Assembly (NCBI RefSeq): GCF_029633865.1
Contig: NC_079223.1
Span: 39,424,706-39,488,705 of the forward strand
From: Lampris incognitus
Lineage: Eukaryota; Chordata; Actinopteri; Lampriformes; Lampridae
Reading direction: 5' to 3'
Length of the DNA: 64,000 bases
Positions within the stretch are counted from its first letter, which is position 1. Every line of letters starts with the position of its first letter. The position numbers and the translations under genes were made by a program. The notes below the pieces were generated by a model that saw nothing but the letters and a program-made list of their open reading frames with translations, was not told the origin of the DNA and did not search any database. Positions 32,641 to 50,554 of this stretch are shown here, one piece after another.

Positions 32641-34882
32641 CTTTTTAGACACTTTAATGCACTTTAATCTTACATATATGAATTTGAACGCTCATAAGAC
32701 AGTTTGTTGATATCACCGTTGCCAAAAAACAGCATGGTTTTTGCACTTCCACAAAGCAGCACAAGAGGTCAGTGCTCCACAGCAAATACTGCACAGCTCC
32801 TTGGCAGCTCATCAGCAACTACTGTATGCCAGACATGTGCGATTCATTGTTATCACGAAGGCCGTTGCCTGAAAGATGTGTTTTGAAATAAGTTTGCTTA
32901 AAACATCATTACAGATCCAATTAATAGTGTCATTAAACGAGATGAGAAGAGTGACAACAATTTGTGATGTAAAATTCCTTCACATTAATGAAAGCCTAAA
33001 GCAGAACACCAAGTAGAAATGTGACTTGTCAGTGATGTCTAAATGTACACATTCTATTGATGATAACCAGTGGAGGGTACTGCCACGGCTTCTCCGGATT
33101 GACATAAGTTACACTGCTTTGATTCGCCAGTAATTATCAGCTTACCTAAAATGGTCTCCATCTCAAAGTGAGATACAGGGCTTGATAACACCGATTTACT
33201 TGCTGTATATGAGTGACTGTAAAAAAACAAAAAAATGTTTTCCTCAACTAATCTGACATTGATTAATTACAATTTTCCATCTTAATGAAGAGGAATCCAT
33301 CATAATTCATAAACTGTTGCTTTCAACGGTATGTAATTTCCACCTTAATTTGTTTTTAGTAGTTGTAAACTCTTAGTTTGTAATCTTTTGCCGCATCTCT
33401 CCATGAACTCTTCTCTGCCATTCTGTCACTGATAACAATGAGATGATAACCGAAAGGATATACCCAACCACCATCCATGCCCGGAGACAAGTGTGTGGAA
33501 GTAAAAACGAACAAGAAATCTCGAACTAACAGTCTCAAGTTTTCTGTGACTATTTTTGTATTAGAATAAATCCCAAGAAAATGCTTTTGTTAATCATTTG
33601 GTTTTGTTGTGAATTGAATTTACATGGGATCTATGTGTTTACAGAAGGAGCATGGATTTCATTAGGCAGCGAAGATTTGCTGGATGGATGGCGTTCCCAT
33701 GAGCTCACACAAAAGGGTTCGAACAGCGTCTTTAACAAGTCAAGGTGGAGATGAAAGCAACAGAATTACATATGTATGTTGAATAAGGAGAGGAACACAC
33801 TTAGTGCCTTTTTCAATTTCAGAACAAATTCTCACCTCTTTTTTTGTCAACTAGTTAGACATCATGGAAAGTCAAATCTGCTTTCGCAATGGTTAGTAGT
33901 CAGTTAACAGGAGTCATCAGCTGCTGTGACGTCTCATTTAAGGAAGTTTTGTTTCCTTTCAGCGTACCAGGTCACAGAGAAATGATGCCGATGTTAGTTA
34001 TGATACCTCCAAACAGAAGAGAGGCCTTTTTTTTTTCTTTTTTCTTTTTTACATTTATGGCAGCCGTTCTCCAGGTCCGTCTCCAGTCTTTCCTATCTCT
34101 TTAATCAGGTGTACTGAAATCAGAAATACTACGCACGTGATAAGCAAATGGACCCTGGAAATGTGCGTGACATAAAGAGTGACACACGCAGGGGAGCGGT
34201 TGAAAACAATAAGCCGTGATGAGCCGTGGAAGCCCGTTTGCATTGTGCTTTAAAGCGTCTGAGCTGCTCTGCAAACACAGTCTGCAGAGTGGCAGCAGCA
34301 ACACGCCACTGCAATTAAAAAGAGAGAATGCAAATGTTTAACAAATACAACAACAATTATAATTGTAATGATTATAATGATTATAATTACAGTAACGGCA
34401 TTTTCCTTCCACCAAGCAATGCAGCTCTTTAACAGTTGCCAGACAAAGCTGGCTGCTAAGTGGAACGTTTATAGTAGTAAGGATTAATGTGTGGTCATAG
34501 GTGGGGATTTATTGAGCATTTACAATATTTTTGGATGCAACTCGGCAAAGCAAAACTGAGGACAATATAAACAATAGATGATGCAGGTTAAAAAAAAAAC
34601 CACTCTTGACACCAAGAGTCCACTGAAAGCATTTCAAATGTACCTCAAATTACATACCATGAATATGACATGAGATTTTTTTTTTTTTTTTTTTTTTAGG
34701 GAAAGGAGGATTTTTAATTTAAGTCAACATGACTGGTAAATAAAGCTAAATTATCCTCGATACAGGTTGTAAACCAAAACACTTTGGTGGTGAACCTGTG
34801 CTGGATAAACCCTGTGCTTCAGCACAAAACTGCATGTCTACTTCATGTTGTCTATCTGGGACATTTACTTAGTTTCTATCAT
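32641..34882. other. Unique gene-free sequence
   Basis: No gene seen. T-runs at about 34029-34050 and 34677-34698. Confidence 0.45.
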
Positions 34883-35054
34883 GGATACAATATGCTATAC
34901 AGTATGCTATACAATATGCTATACAGTATGCTATACGGTATGCTGTACAATATGCTATACAGTATGCTATACAATATGCTATACATTATGCTGTACAGTA
35001 TGCTGTACAATATGCTATACAGTATGCTGTACAATATGCTATACAGTATGCTGA
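34883..35054. repeat. 12-bp minisatellite
   Basis: About 14 units of 'rtatgctrtaca'; frames across it on both strands (Tyr/Met/Leu/Cys repeats) are artefacts. Confidence 0.93.
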
Positions 35055-38000
35055 AATGCATTGTAGATGGTAACATCAGGATTGAATCATATCGCTCGCT
35101 GTCAGATTTCAAGGCGTCCCAGATGCCTTTGTAAAATAAAACCTCAGCCTCAAACAACAAATTTAGTGAAATAATTATACCACACTGATTTTGAAACAGA
35201 ACACTGACCCATTTCTCCCACAGAACATGTGGGCACACAGTGTTTCACATCTACTTGGGATGTTTTCTTCACTCATGGTGAACAGCGTTCATGATAGACA
35301 ACGCGGGGGGTCATGTGGATTACTAAAAGTTTCAAAATGCAGACCGCCAATAAAGATAGTTTCAAAAGAAAGTTTCAAAATGTAGACAGCCAATAAAGAT
35401 ATCCATAGGGCCTCTGCAGCCCTTTACTCGAATGGTAATGGAATATTTTAATTATCTGTAATATTCACATAGGTCTTGCAGGATACAAAGCCACATGTAC
35501 ACACGAGGACCCCATTCAAGTTGGTTTGTTGTCTTCCCCTGATGATAGAGAATGTCCACCCCGTGTCAAGCCACTTCCATTTGTTCTGCCGTCACTGACA
35601 CGCAGAAGATTAAAACGTAAATCAATAAACACCGCCGGGTTCCTGAGTGAGTGCAGGTGAACGGATACTTTCACACTGGGGTCGGTCTATTTACCTTTGT
35701 GGAACCAGCACACACTGCGATCTCAGAGGCCTGCAAGTAATCGCTGCTCAGCCCTGTGCTGTGGCAGACAATAGTTAATATACAGCTTCATGCTACTACC
35801 CTTAACAATGAGAAGACGCCTTATTGTGCTGCAGCACAAAACCGCATTGTGTTGGTCTGCAACTGGATGAACGGCAGCTCAGTGATAACATAGGGGCTTG
35901 ATAGAGTATGAATGAAGCTGCTTGTACATTAATGTTGATTTGATCTAACACAAAAGACTCTTTGTTAGCTTCTCCATCCTTTCACATTCTCCTCTAGCAG
36001 CTCCATAGCTTCATATGGATTTCACAGGAGAGAGATAGCACTAATGTACTCACAAATGAATGTCTTCACCGGATAGGCTTCACTTTGTGGACTTTAGCTA
36101 CTTCGTTTTTTTTCCCATTTGCAGTTGGAAAGTAGATCTCTAACTTTCAGCAAATAGCATGGGACAAGAGAAGGCGAGACCGCCGACTAGACAGACGAGC
36201 GTTCCACTCTCCAGTTTTTAACAAGCATAGTAATACATCAGTCAAAAGCAATAATTTTACCATTAATGAAATTCCAATTTGCCTTCAGTGTATTTCACGT
36301 TGACATTTTCCACATTGCAACAGTGCTTTGATAAAGTTTTTAAAATGCAAAAACGCATCTAAGAGGCTAAAGACCAGCCCGGGTGTCAGCGTGCCTGGCA
36401 GAGGACTATGGTACTTAATTTTTATCACCACGTGCCTGGGGCCCTGGAAGCCTGAATGTTAACATTGGCTCCATTTTCATTATCATCATATGATTATGGA
36501 TTTTACTGCATTTAGCTGATAATACAACTAGGAGCTCACCTTAAAATAAGTTGCTCAAAGGTTTCATTTCTGCCCAAATGAAATTTTCATTTGACAAACA
36601 AGTATAATTAGGCTGCACTTCTTGTTCAGTGTCAGTCTGTTTTCTGATTGAACTTAGACCAATTTGCTGCCACTAAATGAGTTTGAATAATTTCCATTTT
36701 GAATGTCTCGGGGACATTAGCTTTGGGAGTGCTAAGTGGCAGCACGCTTTTTGAAGTTGCTGATTATTTGATGCCCCCCCCCCTACCTACCTATAGGTTT
36801 TTTGCGCTTACTTCAAAGTTAACGGGGGGAAAAACATCCACATAGCCTACCTTGGAGGACAATGACAATTTAAAAGTGATTTTTGGACAGGTCTGCAAGG
36901 CAAAGTGAAAATTACTTTAATAAGTGTGTAATACACTTCGTTAGCTTCAATGCTCTTTGCTTCCTCACTTTACTTCTTTCATGTGGACACTTTTATTGTA
37001 CTGAATGAGTGGATTTGTTTCTGTTGAAACTGTACACCTAATAACTAATATAGCAGTATCAGTTTCATTAAACCTGCTAATTACAAATTAATAAGCTATG
37101 CATTATGAGGGGCGCTTTAGCTGGCTTTCACACAGCCTCTTTGTAACTGATACCGTGTAACACAAAATTGTTTAGTAGCAAAATATCCATCGAAAAAATA
37201 AGCAACGCAGCTGCAGGGAGGCTGGATATGTGGGAAACGTGGTGTCTCTGGGAGGTCGTTTGGGTGATGTGCCGTGTCTTCAGAGTAAATTGAAATTTCA
37301 AGTACAGCTCTATCTAACTCTATCGTCAACTATCGTGAACCCTTTCTTGAGTGCATCTCTACTGATTAGTTATTAATTATCTAGGGAAAAAACCTAAACG
37401 GACCAGACATGACAGCCTTTAGGCCTTGTAAACGCCCCAGAAACGAACTGCCACATAAAAACACATTGCGATCTATTTTTGCATTTATTTCCACTTCCAG
37501 ATTGGTCAGCTGTTATTCCGTAGCCTTTTTCTCCTCCGGGAATTCTTATTCGAGCCTTAGAGAATCGCTGCAAATTGATTAGGAGAGAAATAGTTGCTGG
37601 AGATACTAGTATAAGCTTTTTGACCCGGCTCCACAAGATGAAACCAGACCACTGTGCTTAGCAAGGAGTGGTGGGGCGATTTGCATTATTTACTTTTTTT
37701 GATGGATTTGGCAGTTGACCTCAATTCAGAGTTACAGCTATTTCAGAAAAGGTAATCCAGGGTAATGGGTAAGGGTAATGAAGTGAATAAAAGGGGCAAG
37801 GGCAAGAGGAAAGGAGGATGACAGATACAGCTCAATGCAAGATTGATGAAGGTAACCGGGGATTTTGACAGTGTGTTTAAGTAATGGGTGTAAAATACAA
37901 ATGCAGCAGCGCTGGGAGAAAAATTCAGTCTGGAGTAAGAGCAGTGTGTCAACAAAAGCCATGATGACATTTCTTAGTCATAAATTTTGGTTTTTTGGAA

Positions 38001-38365
38001 GTTGAGTTTGAGAAGGTGAACCAAGCAGGCTTACCCCATGTTCTCCTATGAAGCAATGTACCACAGTCTTACACATTTACTACCTAAAAATGGCAAAGTT
38101 AATTTAACCCTAAGTTTCTTTGATGGACATGGAGATTTTGGTCATAATTTTTCACAGTAACAAATCCTACAACCTATGCGATAACAGTAGCGTCACAACT
38201 ATTATTGCAGAAAATGTGTATTGAAGCTGAATGATTTTTTTTTTATTGTTTTACCAAACTTTTTGTTCCTCTCCTGAATTTTTCAAGATGTTACTAAATG
38301 TGCTGATTAGGAATGTCCCAGTGACTGAAATGTTTTTTGTTTTGTTTTTTTCAATCATATATTGT
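35055..38365. other. Gene desert, unique sequence
   Basis: No exon or dispersed repeat recognised. A near-duplicated 'agtttcaaaatgyagac' lies at about 35330 and 35375. Confidence 0.45.
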
Positions 38366-38640
38366 CAGATCAAATCAATTTTATTTCTATAGCCCAATAT
38401 CACAAATTACAAATTTGTCTCAGGGGGGTTTCCAGCAACACGACATGCTGTCCTTAGACCCTCGCATCGGGTAAGGAACAACTCCCTAAAAAAAACCTTT
38501 AACAGGGAGAAAAAATATGAAGAAACCCCAGGGAGCGCAACAGAGGAGGGATCTCTCTCCCAAGACGGACAGCGTGCAATGGGTGCTGTGTTTACACAAT
38601 TTACAGGATACAACATTGAAAGAGGATAACAGAATTATAA
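38366..38640. repeat. Common teleost interspersed repeat
   Basis: 'aatcaattttatttctatag', 'cccaatatcacaaattac', 'gtccttagaccctcgcatcg' and 'ttaacagggagaaaaaatat' are text I recognise from a very abundant fish repeat. No coding capacity; family name not given. Confidence 0.6.
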
Positions 38641-39159
38641 TGGTATTATAAGATATATGAAGAATATAATGAGGAGGGTGTGGCACATGGTCATTGGAGC
38701 AGCTCCTCTTCAGTTGTTTGAACACTGACCTTTATTTTATTACCAATGGTTACCGTATCTGTTATTTTTTCATACATTTGTACATTTTGTATTTGTTGTC
38801 AGTGCGCCCAGTTCTTCCTATCCTTCTGATTAACAGCGTACAGAGGGCTGGACATGGTCTACCCATTTCTCTCCCTTGGTTCTACAATCAGGGGAGCATA
38901 ACTCAAAATACTGCCAAATAAAGTAAGTACTAGCTGACAAAGGGCGGTTAAAATAACTTCACAAGGGTCTTGGAGGCCAGTTTATTTGGGCTATGTCAAT
39001 CTGAAGTTTATTCTCGCCGAGTTTTACATGTGCATGAAAAAATATTCTCTCTGCAACTTGTGTTTTCCAGTGTATCAAGACAAACACAGTTGTGAACAAA
39101 GGCATTAGTAATAGAGCGCCAGAGGGTGACACCAAATGAGTTTTTCCAGTATTTCTGTT

Positions 39160-39530
39160 TTGTTTTGGGTTTTTTTTAGGAGGGGGGGGGGATTTTCTAC
39201 CCCTTTCTCCCAGTTTGCTTGTCCATTTCTCTGCTCCCCTAAGGTTTCTGCCGTCCACAGCCCCTACGGCGGATGGGGAGGATGGGTGAAGACGACCATG
39301 TACATTGGCGACGGTTTCTCTCCAACTGCAAGCTGCAGGTTTCTCCCCTGAATAACACGAGCAGAGGCTCACGCTATTTCCCCTGCAATCACCTGCAGCT
39401 GTACAGGAACCCCACAACCTGTAGGAGTCACTTACTGGATATGACACCCCGACTGGCTCCCCACCCAGGAACATTACCAATTACGTTCCCGGAGACGCCT
39501 GGCTGAGCCGGAGGAAACGCAGGGATTTTT
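39160..39530 (-). repeat. Diverged SINE-like repeat related to family B
   Basis: Same layout as family B ('cccctttctcccagttt' at the left, 'gctcacgctatttcccctg' mid, 'gccggaggaaacgcagggat' at the right), but most of the body differs. Either an old relative or a sister family. Confidence 0.5.
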
Positions 39531-40196
39531 CAGTATTTCTAACCTTTCATAACTCCCAACAAAGTGTGAAATGGGAACTTGTTTGCTTGATTGTCTTTTC
39601 CGGTATAGTCCAAAAACACGGGTCTAGCTCAGTCTTTAAAATGTAAAAAGACATTATGCTAGACTGGTTTGTCTCTTTTTTATTTTATGTTCATGTTTGT
39701 TTACTAATGGCCGCCACCCTGCAGTTGTGAATTCAGCATCAGAGGGATGGGTGCACACCCTCTTTCTAATGCCTTCCTAAAGTCTCTGCATAAGGCATGG
39801 GTTTTTTGCGGAATAAAACACTGGGTTGCAGCCACTTTTTTTGGTAGAGCGATTGATCTGGAATAGTGTAGGTTGAGCAGAACAACCCCATAAATAGTGG
39901 GGCCAAATCCCTGAATTTGCGTAATCCAGCAAAGGGGAGAGTTGGAATGTTTGAAAATACTATACATTTGAACCGACCATAAGAGTGTTTGAAATTATGG
40001 TTTTCTCTGAAAAGTGACACCAATGCAACAATAGTAACGTATTCCGCTCAGTAAGGAGCTATTTCTTTGATCTGCTGATTGACCTAAACCCATGTTAGCT
40101 TGCTAGCTATGCGGCTGACGCTAGCTACCGCACATGCGCTAACACACGCGCGGCCGGACCGGCTTCCAAAACAAAGAACAGAGAAACTCGGATTAC

Positions 40197-40197
<1 letters not shown>

Positions 40198-40282
<85 letters not shown>
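40198..40282. repeat. (CA)n microsatellite
   Basis: About 42 pure dinucleotide units. Confidence 0.98.
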
Positions 40283-40283
<1 letters not shown>

Positions 40284-43200
40284 GGAGTTTGACCTCATTC
40301 TCTGCTCAGGACGCCATTACTGCACTATCTCTTTACATAGCAAATAGTTTGCTGGTATATAATGTGCTAAATCTCGTACATAGCACCTTTAAAGGCATAA
40401 TGAGTAGAATTTGTCGGTTGCAGTTTGTAAACCCAACATTCAAAGTTGGCCCCCTCTCCCTGGCTCAAGCGCACGCCCCCTCTTCCTTCATTCCTTCTTT
40501 CATTCCTTCATTCCCACCCTCTTTGATCAGATTTGAAAAATGGAAGTGAACTGACCAAGCTGAGCCCTATTCTGATTCATTTTACTGAAAGAATGAATAA
40601 GTTTCTTCTCTTCTGGTTTTGTCCAACCACAAGGGGACACCTTTAGACAGATATCATGGTAGTATATTGTTAGATGTGTGTGGTCAGGGGGTCCAACATC
40701 ACATCTTGTCAGAGAGCCCAGAATTCTTTGCAGCATCCCTGTGTCCAACAACTAAACTTGTTCTATTGACATTAACCATTATAATGCACCACCTTAATGT
40801 ACACCTGCTGAGTAATACTTCATAGTAATACAAAGTATAATACCACTTGAGAAATGTTTTAGGTGCCGATGTATGCCAGTGCCTTTGGGAAAGTGCAAAG
40901 CTTTTCAGCAAAATGTCATAGACCCTGGATGCGCAGATAAATTGAACCTGCGCTCTGATAATGTTTAGCTAGTTTGTTCTGATCTGGCTCGATAAACTTT
41001 CTGATATGCTTTTATGTTTATATTCATGCACTGAATTGACTGCTTGTACCCCGGTTCTCTCGCTCTCCATACATGGTATTACATGCTGGGTCTAGGTAGA
41101 CTTGCTGTAGGGCTGATAGCCTGTATGAAGTTTCCCATATACTGTATGGTGTGAAGTCCCAGCAGTCTGAAAGGTCATACGGTATGTGGGCGGGGCAATG
41201 AGATGGGAAAGAGGTGGAAGATGTAATCTAGACAATGATCCATTTGGACGCTAACTACTCCTCAGCGACCTTTTTTAATATTTGATTTGGAACAACGTCT
41301 GTTAAAAAAGCCAAGGAGTGGGTGTCTTTTATAGCTGCTATATTACCTCTGAAGGGGCCTTGAGTATCACATTACGATATATTTTTGAGCGCTATATCAA
41401 TATAATTATTATTATTATTATTAATGTAAATGATATCTTTGGATCAATGACATATGAATTACAATATTATCACACTGATACTATATAATATATATGATGA
41501 TATGATGCTTGGGAATCGAGATTACTGCAGATGTTTTCATCACTTTAAATAACTGAGACGCAGCTCAACATCAGTGACTGATGTTGAGCTTTTTCCACTA
41601 CAATGACACACTTTCCGTGAAGGGCGGTTATTATGACCTTCGGTGTTGGCTTTCTGGCAACTTTTCCAAACCCACAACATAAACTGACATGACCTAAACC
41701 TGTTGGGAGCGCGTCCAACGGTAAACCACTTACTGCAAAGTGATTGTCATAAAGTTATGAGTCGATGCCAGGATACCCGACACATCACACGTCACCTCCC
41801 CTTTTCCAATATCCGAAGTGCAAACAAAAAGTTTTAGAAGTAATTAGAGCAAGTAAGATATGATTTGTCAGTTCCCCCGGTAAGGATTTCAAAAGATTAA
41901 ATCTCCCTTAACCCACTCCACAAGCACAAACAGTGATAAGTCCAAAATCAGATTTTGGTATCTACAGCCCACAGTTGGCATCTCCATCCAAGAGAAAGCT
42001 GCTTTGTCTTGGCAGCTTGCACGTTGTCTGCATTGCTGTGCTGCTAATAGAGAGCAGCGCTGTCGAAACCTTTGATATGAGCTGTCAGGAGAACAATGGA
42101 GGTTAAAAAAGGGAAACTGTGCAACGTATGTCCTTCAGTTTATATTAGCTGATGGAGTGCATTTCCCCTTTTAAACAAATTGCTACAGCTCTAATGACCC
42201 AACAGTTGAAATTATTACATTTTTATTGCATATGGGAGTTTATTCACCCCCATAAGTAGTAACATACTGCTTTAACCCAGGTCTATGGCCAGATCCCAGA
42301 TGATTGACAGGTGCCAGCTACAGGGATGGAAGAAGAAGAAGAGGCCGTTTGTTGATACAGCCATGTTTTCCTCTCTTTGAACGACTGATCTGCAAAGGTA
42401 CACATAAAGGGCCTCCTTCAGCAATGTACACAGTACTTTGAAAGGAGTACATAAAATGCCTGTCCCCCACAACATTAAACAGTGTGGTGGGGGAGGAGAG
42501 GGAGACACGGGGGGGGGGGGGTGACTGGGGAACTCAAACAAATGCTGGAGAGTGGCAAGCTAGCATTCGCCCATACCAACAAGCTCCTATCTCATTAACA
42601 AACTGCTGAAATAAAAGAGTGCTTTTTTGGCTCACAGCTATAAAAAAAATTATCATAGTGATGATGTTCCTCAGCCGTCAACAGAGCTGTGATAACGTTG
42701 TTTGATGATGACTTTCCCATGAATGTTAAGCAGCCGCCGCAGCAGAGGAAAGGAGCTTATCAGCGCCTAATGCCCATCTCTAATTCCTGCCCTTCTTGAA
42801 CTAGCCATTTTCTAACAGCGTTAACTGTCAAATTTACATCCCGTCTTAATGCCACTAAAGAGTACGGGGGATGAAGAGTAAATGACAGCAGTGTAATGAG
42901 GAAGGCAAGGCATTCCTTTTCCCTCTCAGTCTCTCCCCTCTTCTCCTCTAAAGAGAAGGAGATTTCCACAATCTGGGATATTTTTTTTTCTTCCTCATCC
43001 TGTCCAATGATGCCGTGATGGAGAGCTTACCTGTGAACTTAGGGAGCAGATGAGCAAAATTAGCAGGGGGATCTTTTGTGATGGGAAAAAAAGGAGGAAA
43101 ACATATATTTGCAAACAAACACGTGGCGTATACATAGCTTACAATGAGGCGGATGGGAAGATGCTAAAATTTAACATTGTACTATAAATGAGAGCTAACA

Positions 43201-43475
43201 TCTCCACCAGAAACCAATGGGGAAATCACATATTATTTGTTGGAACAATCGCCACTGCCAACAAAGCCGTAACCTCATCTGGATAATGGGATACCAGGGA
43301 GCCGTTTCAAAATTCACAAGAAATCATTGCTTCATCCTATTCTCATACTTATACTTGTATTCTTTGACAAAGCTAACTAAACGTTGCTCAAAGCTGACAG
43401 TTTCTTGTTTTCCTGCGTTTTGTAAGTTTGTCAAGAAAAGAGCTACACAATTTTTGTATTATATGACTGTTATTG
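40283..43475. other. Gene desert, unique sequence
   Basis: No gene. Holds a perfect 29-bp palindrome at 41562-41590, an (ATT)n run near 41410 and a G-run near 42510. About 42,100-42,260 is AT-rich complex text of CNE-like appearance. Confidence 0.45.
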
Positions 43476-43575
43476 TAACCGGTTATTTTCTTGCCCGGTG
43501 CGGTATTCGATACGGGGTGTACAGCACCACAAGGCGACATCACTAACCGCTCGGCTAAAGGGTCAGGTCCGTTAA
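43476..43575 (-). repeat. Family-C tRNA-like SINE
   Basis: Minus-strand text 'ccctttagccgagcggttag', then 'gtgtacaccccgtatcgaat', matches the plus-strand copy at 44775-44860. Confidence 0.6.
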
Positions 43576-43606
43576 CTAGGGACTAATGTGTCTTATTACT
43601 AGTTTA

Positions 43607-43607
<1 letters not shown>

Positions 43608-43639
<32 letters not shown>

Positions 43640-43690
43640 TAGTAGTAGTAGCAGCAGTAGTAGTAGCAGTGGTAGTGGTAGTAGTAACAG
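43608..43690. repeat. (ATT)n/(AGT)n trinucleotide repeat
   Basis: Compound trinucleotide run. The following 43,700-43,860 ('ctttaatgtcccccaagagg') has the look of a retroelement end. Confidence 0.85.
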
Positions 43691-44136
43691 AAGTAGTGGG
43701 AGCTGTTTATTACAATTGGATGAATTCTGATTCATTAAAATAGAGCATTACTTAGAAAACTTTAATGTCCCCCAAGAGGCAATTTGTGGTACAGCACAGA
43801 GCATATAGACACATTAAAACCACATCAGATAAACAAAAACACCAGTAGTCCAAGATCATCTAAAGCAGCCATCATGGATATTATCACAGTCCAAGCAGGC
43901 GTATAGTGCATGTCAATAACCGTATACCAACTATTGCAATAAAAATAAATAGTGATTACCGTATTTCTCGGGCTATAAATCGCTGTTTTTTTACTCGTGT
44001 GGCTGGTCCTGCGACTTATATTTCAAAGCGATATGTACAATGTAATTTTATCGGACGAATGCACTGCATTTCAGCTAAGGCCACTAGATGGCACTGTTTA
44101 ATCTTGTGACTCAATTGAAAATACTGTACCATCCAT

Positions 44137-44409
44137 CCATTATCCAAACCCCTTATCCCGCTCCCAGGGTCGCTGGAGCCTATCCCAGGCGTCACTGAGG
44201 GGCAGGCGAGGAGACACCCTGGACATGCCGCCAGACCATCACAGGGCCTACACACCCGGAGGAAACCAACGCAGACACGGGGAGAACATGTAAACGCCAC
44301 ACAGAGGACGACCCATGGTGACCCCCAAGGTTGGACTACCCCGGAGCTCGAACCCAGGACCTTCTTGCTACGAGGCGACCGCGCTAACCACTGCGCTACC
44401 GTGCCGCCC
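44137..44409 (-). repeat. Family-A SINE with 19-bp target duplication
   Basis: Minus-strand tRNA-like head ('gcacggtagcgcagtggtta', 'gggttcgagctc'), 3' end 'ggataatggatgg'. It is flanked by 'aaaatactgtaccatccat' at 44118-44136 and again at 44410-44428. Part of the duplication overlaps the (ATGG) tail, but the first 15 bases are unambiguous. Confidence 0.92.
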
Positions 44410-44774
44410 AAAATACTGTACCATCCATGAAAATTAAATGAGAGTGGAACGGACATTGAACTGTTTGCCGTGGCGATTTGAGTAGTTCAAAAGAAAATGG
44501 CGGTTGCTGTTAGTTGTTATGGTGCCAACACACGTCAATGGGGCTGTAAATGTTACTCCGCGACTTGCCACAAATCGGTACGAAAGTTGGCCCACTACAA
44601 CGGTCACAGTTCTTTGCAATGGCAGCGGTTCAAATAAAAATGGCCTAAACATCCTGCTATGATTTGAATTGGCATGTCCATTCTACTCATTCGGTTTCTA
44701 TGTACCACCATATGAATAAATGCGATTTATACACCAAAGCAATGTAAACTACTAATACGACACGTTAGCCCCTA

Positions 44775-45005
44775 GCTAACGGGTCTGACTCTTTAGCCGA
44801 GCGGTTAGTGATGCCGCCTTGTGGTGCAGTACAATTCGTATCGAATCCCGCACCGGGCAAAAAAATAACCGGTTACAGCAGCATATATATATAGTAACGA
44901 TCAGGGATGAATAGGCTCGGTAGCCCTTGGCTAACCGGTCGGACCCTTTAGTCGACTGGTTAACGTTGTCGCCCGCGGTGCGGAAGGTCCGAGTTCGCTA
45001 CAATA
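44775..45005 (+). repeat. Two family-C tRNA-like units
   Basis: 44775-44860 ('ctctttagccgagcggttag', 'gtatcgaatcccgcaccggg') and 44930-45005 ('ccctttagtcgactggttaa', 'ggtccgagttcgctac') each show A- and B-box-like motifs, separated by a short (TA)n. Confidence 0.6.
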
Positions 45006-45103
45006 TGTCCCCCCCCCTCACAACAATGCGTTTTTTCCCCGAGTGCGACTTATACTCTGCTGCAACTTGTAGTCCGGGAGATACGGTGCACTGCACATCT
45101 CCT

Positions 45104-45285
45104 CAGTGGCGGCTGGTGCTAACAATTTTTTTTTTACGGACAATGAAGCCTATAGCTTTTCTATAGGCCACATTGTCCTTCTTAATAACTGTGACTGTGT
45201 GGACATTATAGCAGCTGTCAGGTGTGCTGTGCCATGGCAAATTGGGCCCCCCCCCAAAAAAATTTGTTAGCACCAGCCGCAACTG
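45104..45285. mobile_element. hAT-type MITE, 182 bp, perfect 8-bp TSD
   Basis: The left end 'cagtggcggctggtgctaac' and the reverse complement of the right end ('cagttgcggctggtgctaac') differ by one base. The 8-bp direct repeat 'catctcct' lies at 45096-45103 and 45286-45293, the length made by hAT transposases. No coding capacity. Confidence 0.9.
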
Positions 45286-45293
45286 CATCTCCT

Positions 45294-49993
<4,700 letters not shown>

Positions 49994-50479
49994 TAAAGCC
50001 AGAGACAGAAAAGGGTGGCCAGAGCTGAGAGACAATAATTCAAGTGTGAAATAGAACACAAAGTCAAGTAATCAATAAGGAAATTATTCAGACCTGTAAT
50101 GCCAAAATTGTTTAGTATTACCAAGACTTTGTGACTCTCATTTACCTTCAGAGTCTGTCATGCTCATCAACTTGTCACACATGTAATTAAAGTCATGATA
50201 ATGCTGAGTGAGTGATACCAGTTAATGGTTGCATATTTTAGAGGATGAGATAGAGATTTTGCATGTTCAAGATGACATTCAATATAGCATAAGCCTTATC
50301 ACCACAGTTTAATACGCATTTCATTGCAGGGAGAAAAGAGTAAATTCCTCATGTTGGGCACAGGGAGGTCAAGGAGAATGCAAGGTCTCCAAGTGTAGCC
50401 TGGTTTGTCTTACAGTGGGGTTTACACTGCTGTTTTCAACTAAAGTTGAAACCAAGTCAGAAAGGATGCTTTCTACTTT

Positions 50480-50482
<3 letters not shown>

Positions 50483-50552
<70 letters not shown>
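50483..50552. repeat. (CA)n microsatellite
   Basis: About 34 pure CA units. The flanks 49,991-51,020 are otherwise unique, with no gene seen. Confidence 0.97.

Positions 50553-50554
<2 letters not shown>

Larger units (their letters stand above)
43958..45087. mobile_element. Non-autonomous DNA transposon with nested SINEs
   Basis: The left end 'accgtatttctcgggctata' and the reverse complement of the right end ('accgtatctcccggactaca') match at about 20 of 26 positions. Both ends carry the 'gcgacttata' motif of a dispersed vertebrate element. No transposase frame. The interior holds a family-A SINE and two family-C units, which explain much of its 1.13 kb. Confidence 0.6.

Noticed and set aside
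34784..35238. Tyr/Met and Tyr/Ser/Ile/Leu repeat proteins on both strands
   Set aside because: Both come from the same 12-bp minisatellite.
38959..39480. 173-codon frame, minus strand
   Set aside because: Overlaps the diverged SINE-like repeat and poly-G/T runs; no recognisable domain or splice pattern.
40084..40549. Cys/Val and His/Thr repeat frames
   Set aside because: Translation of (CA)n on either strand.
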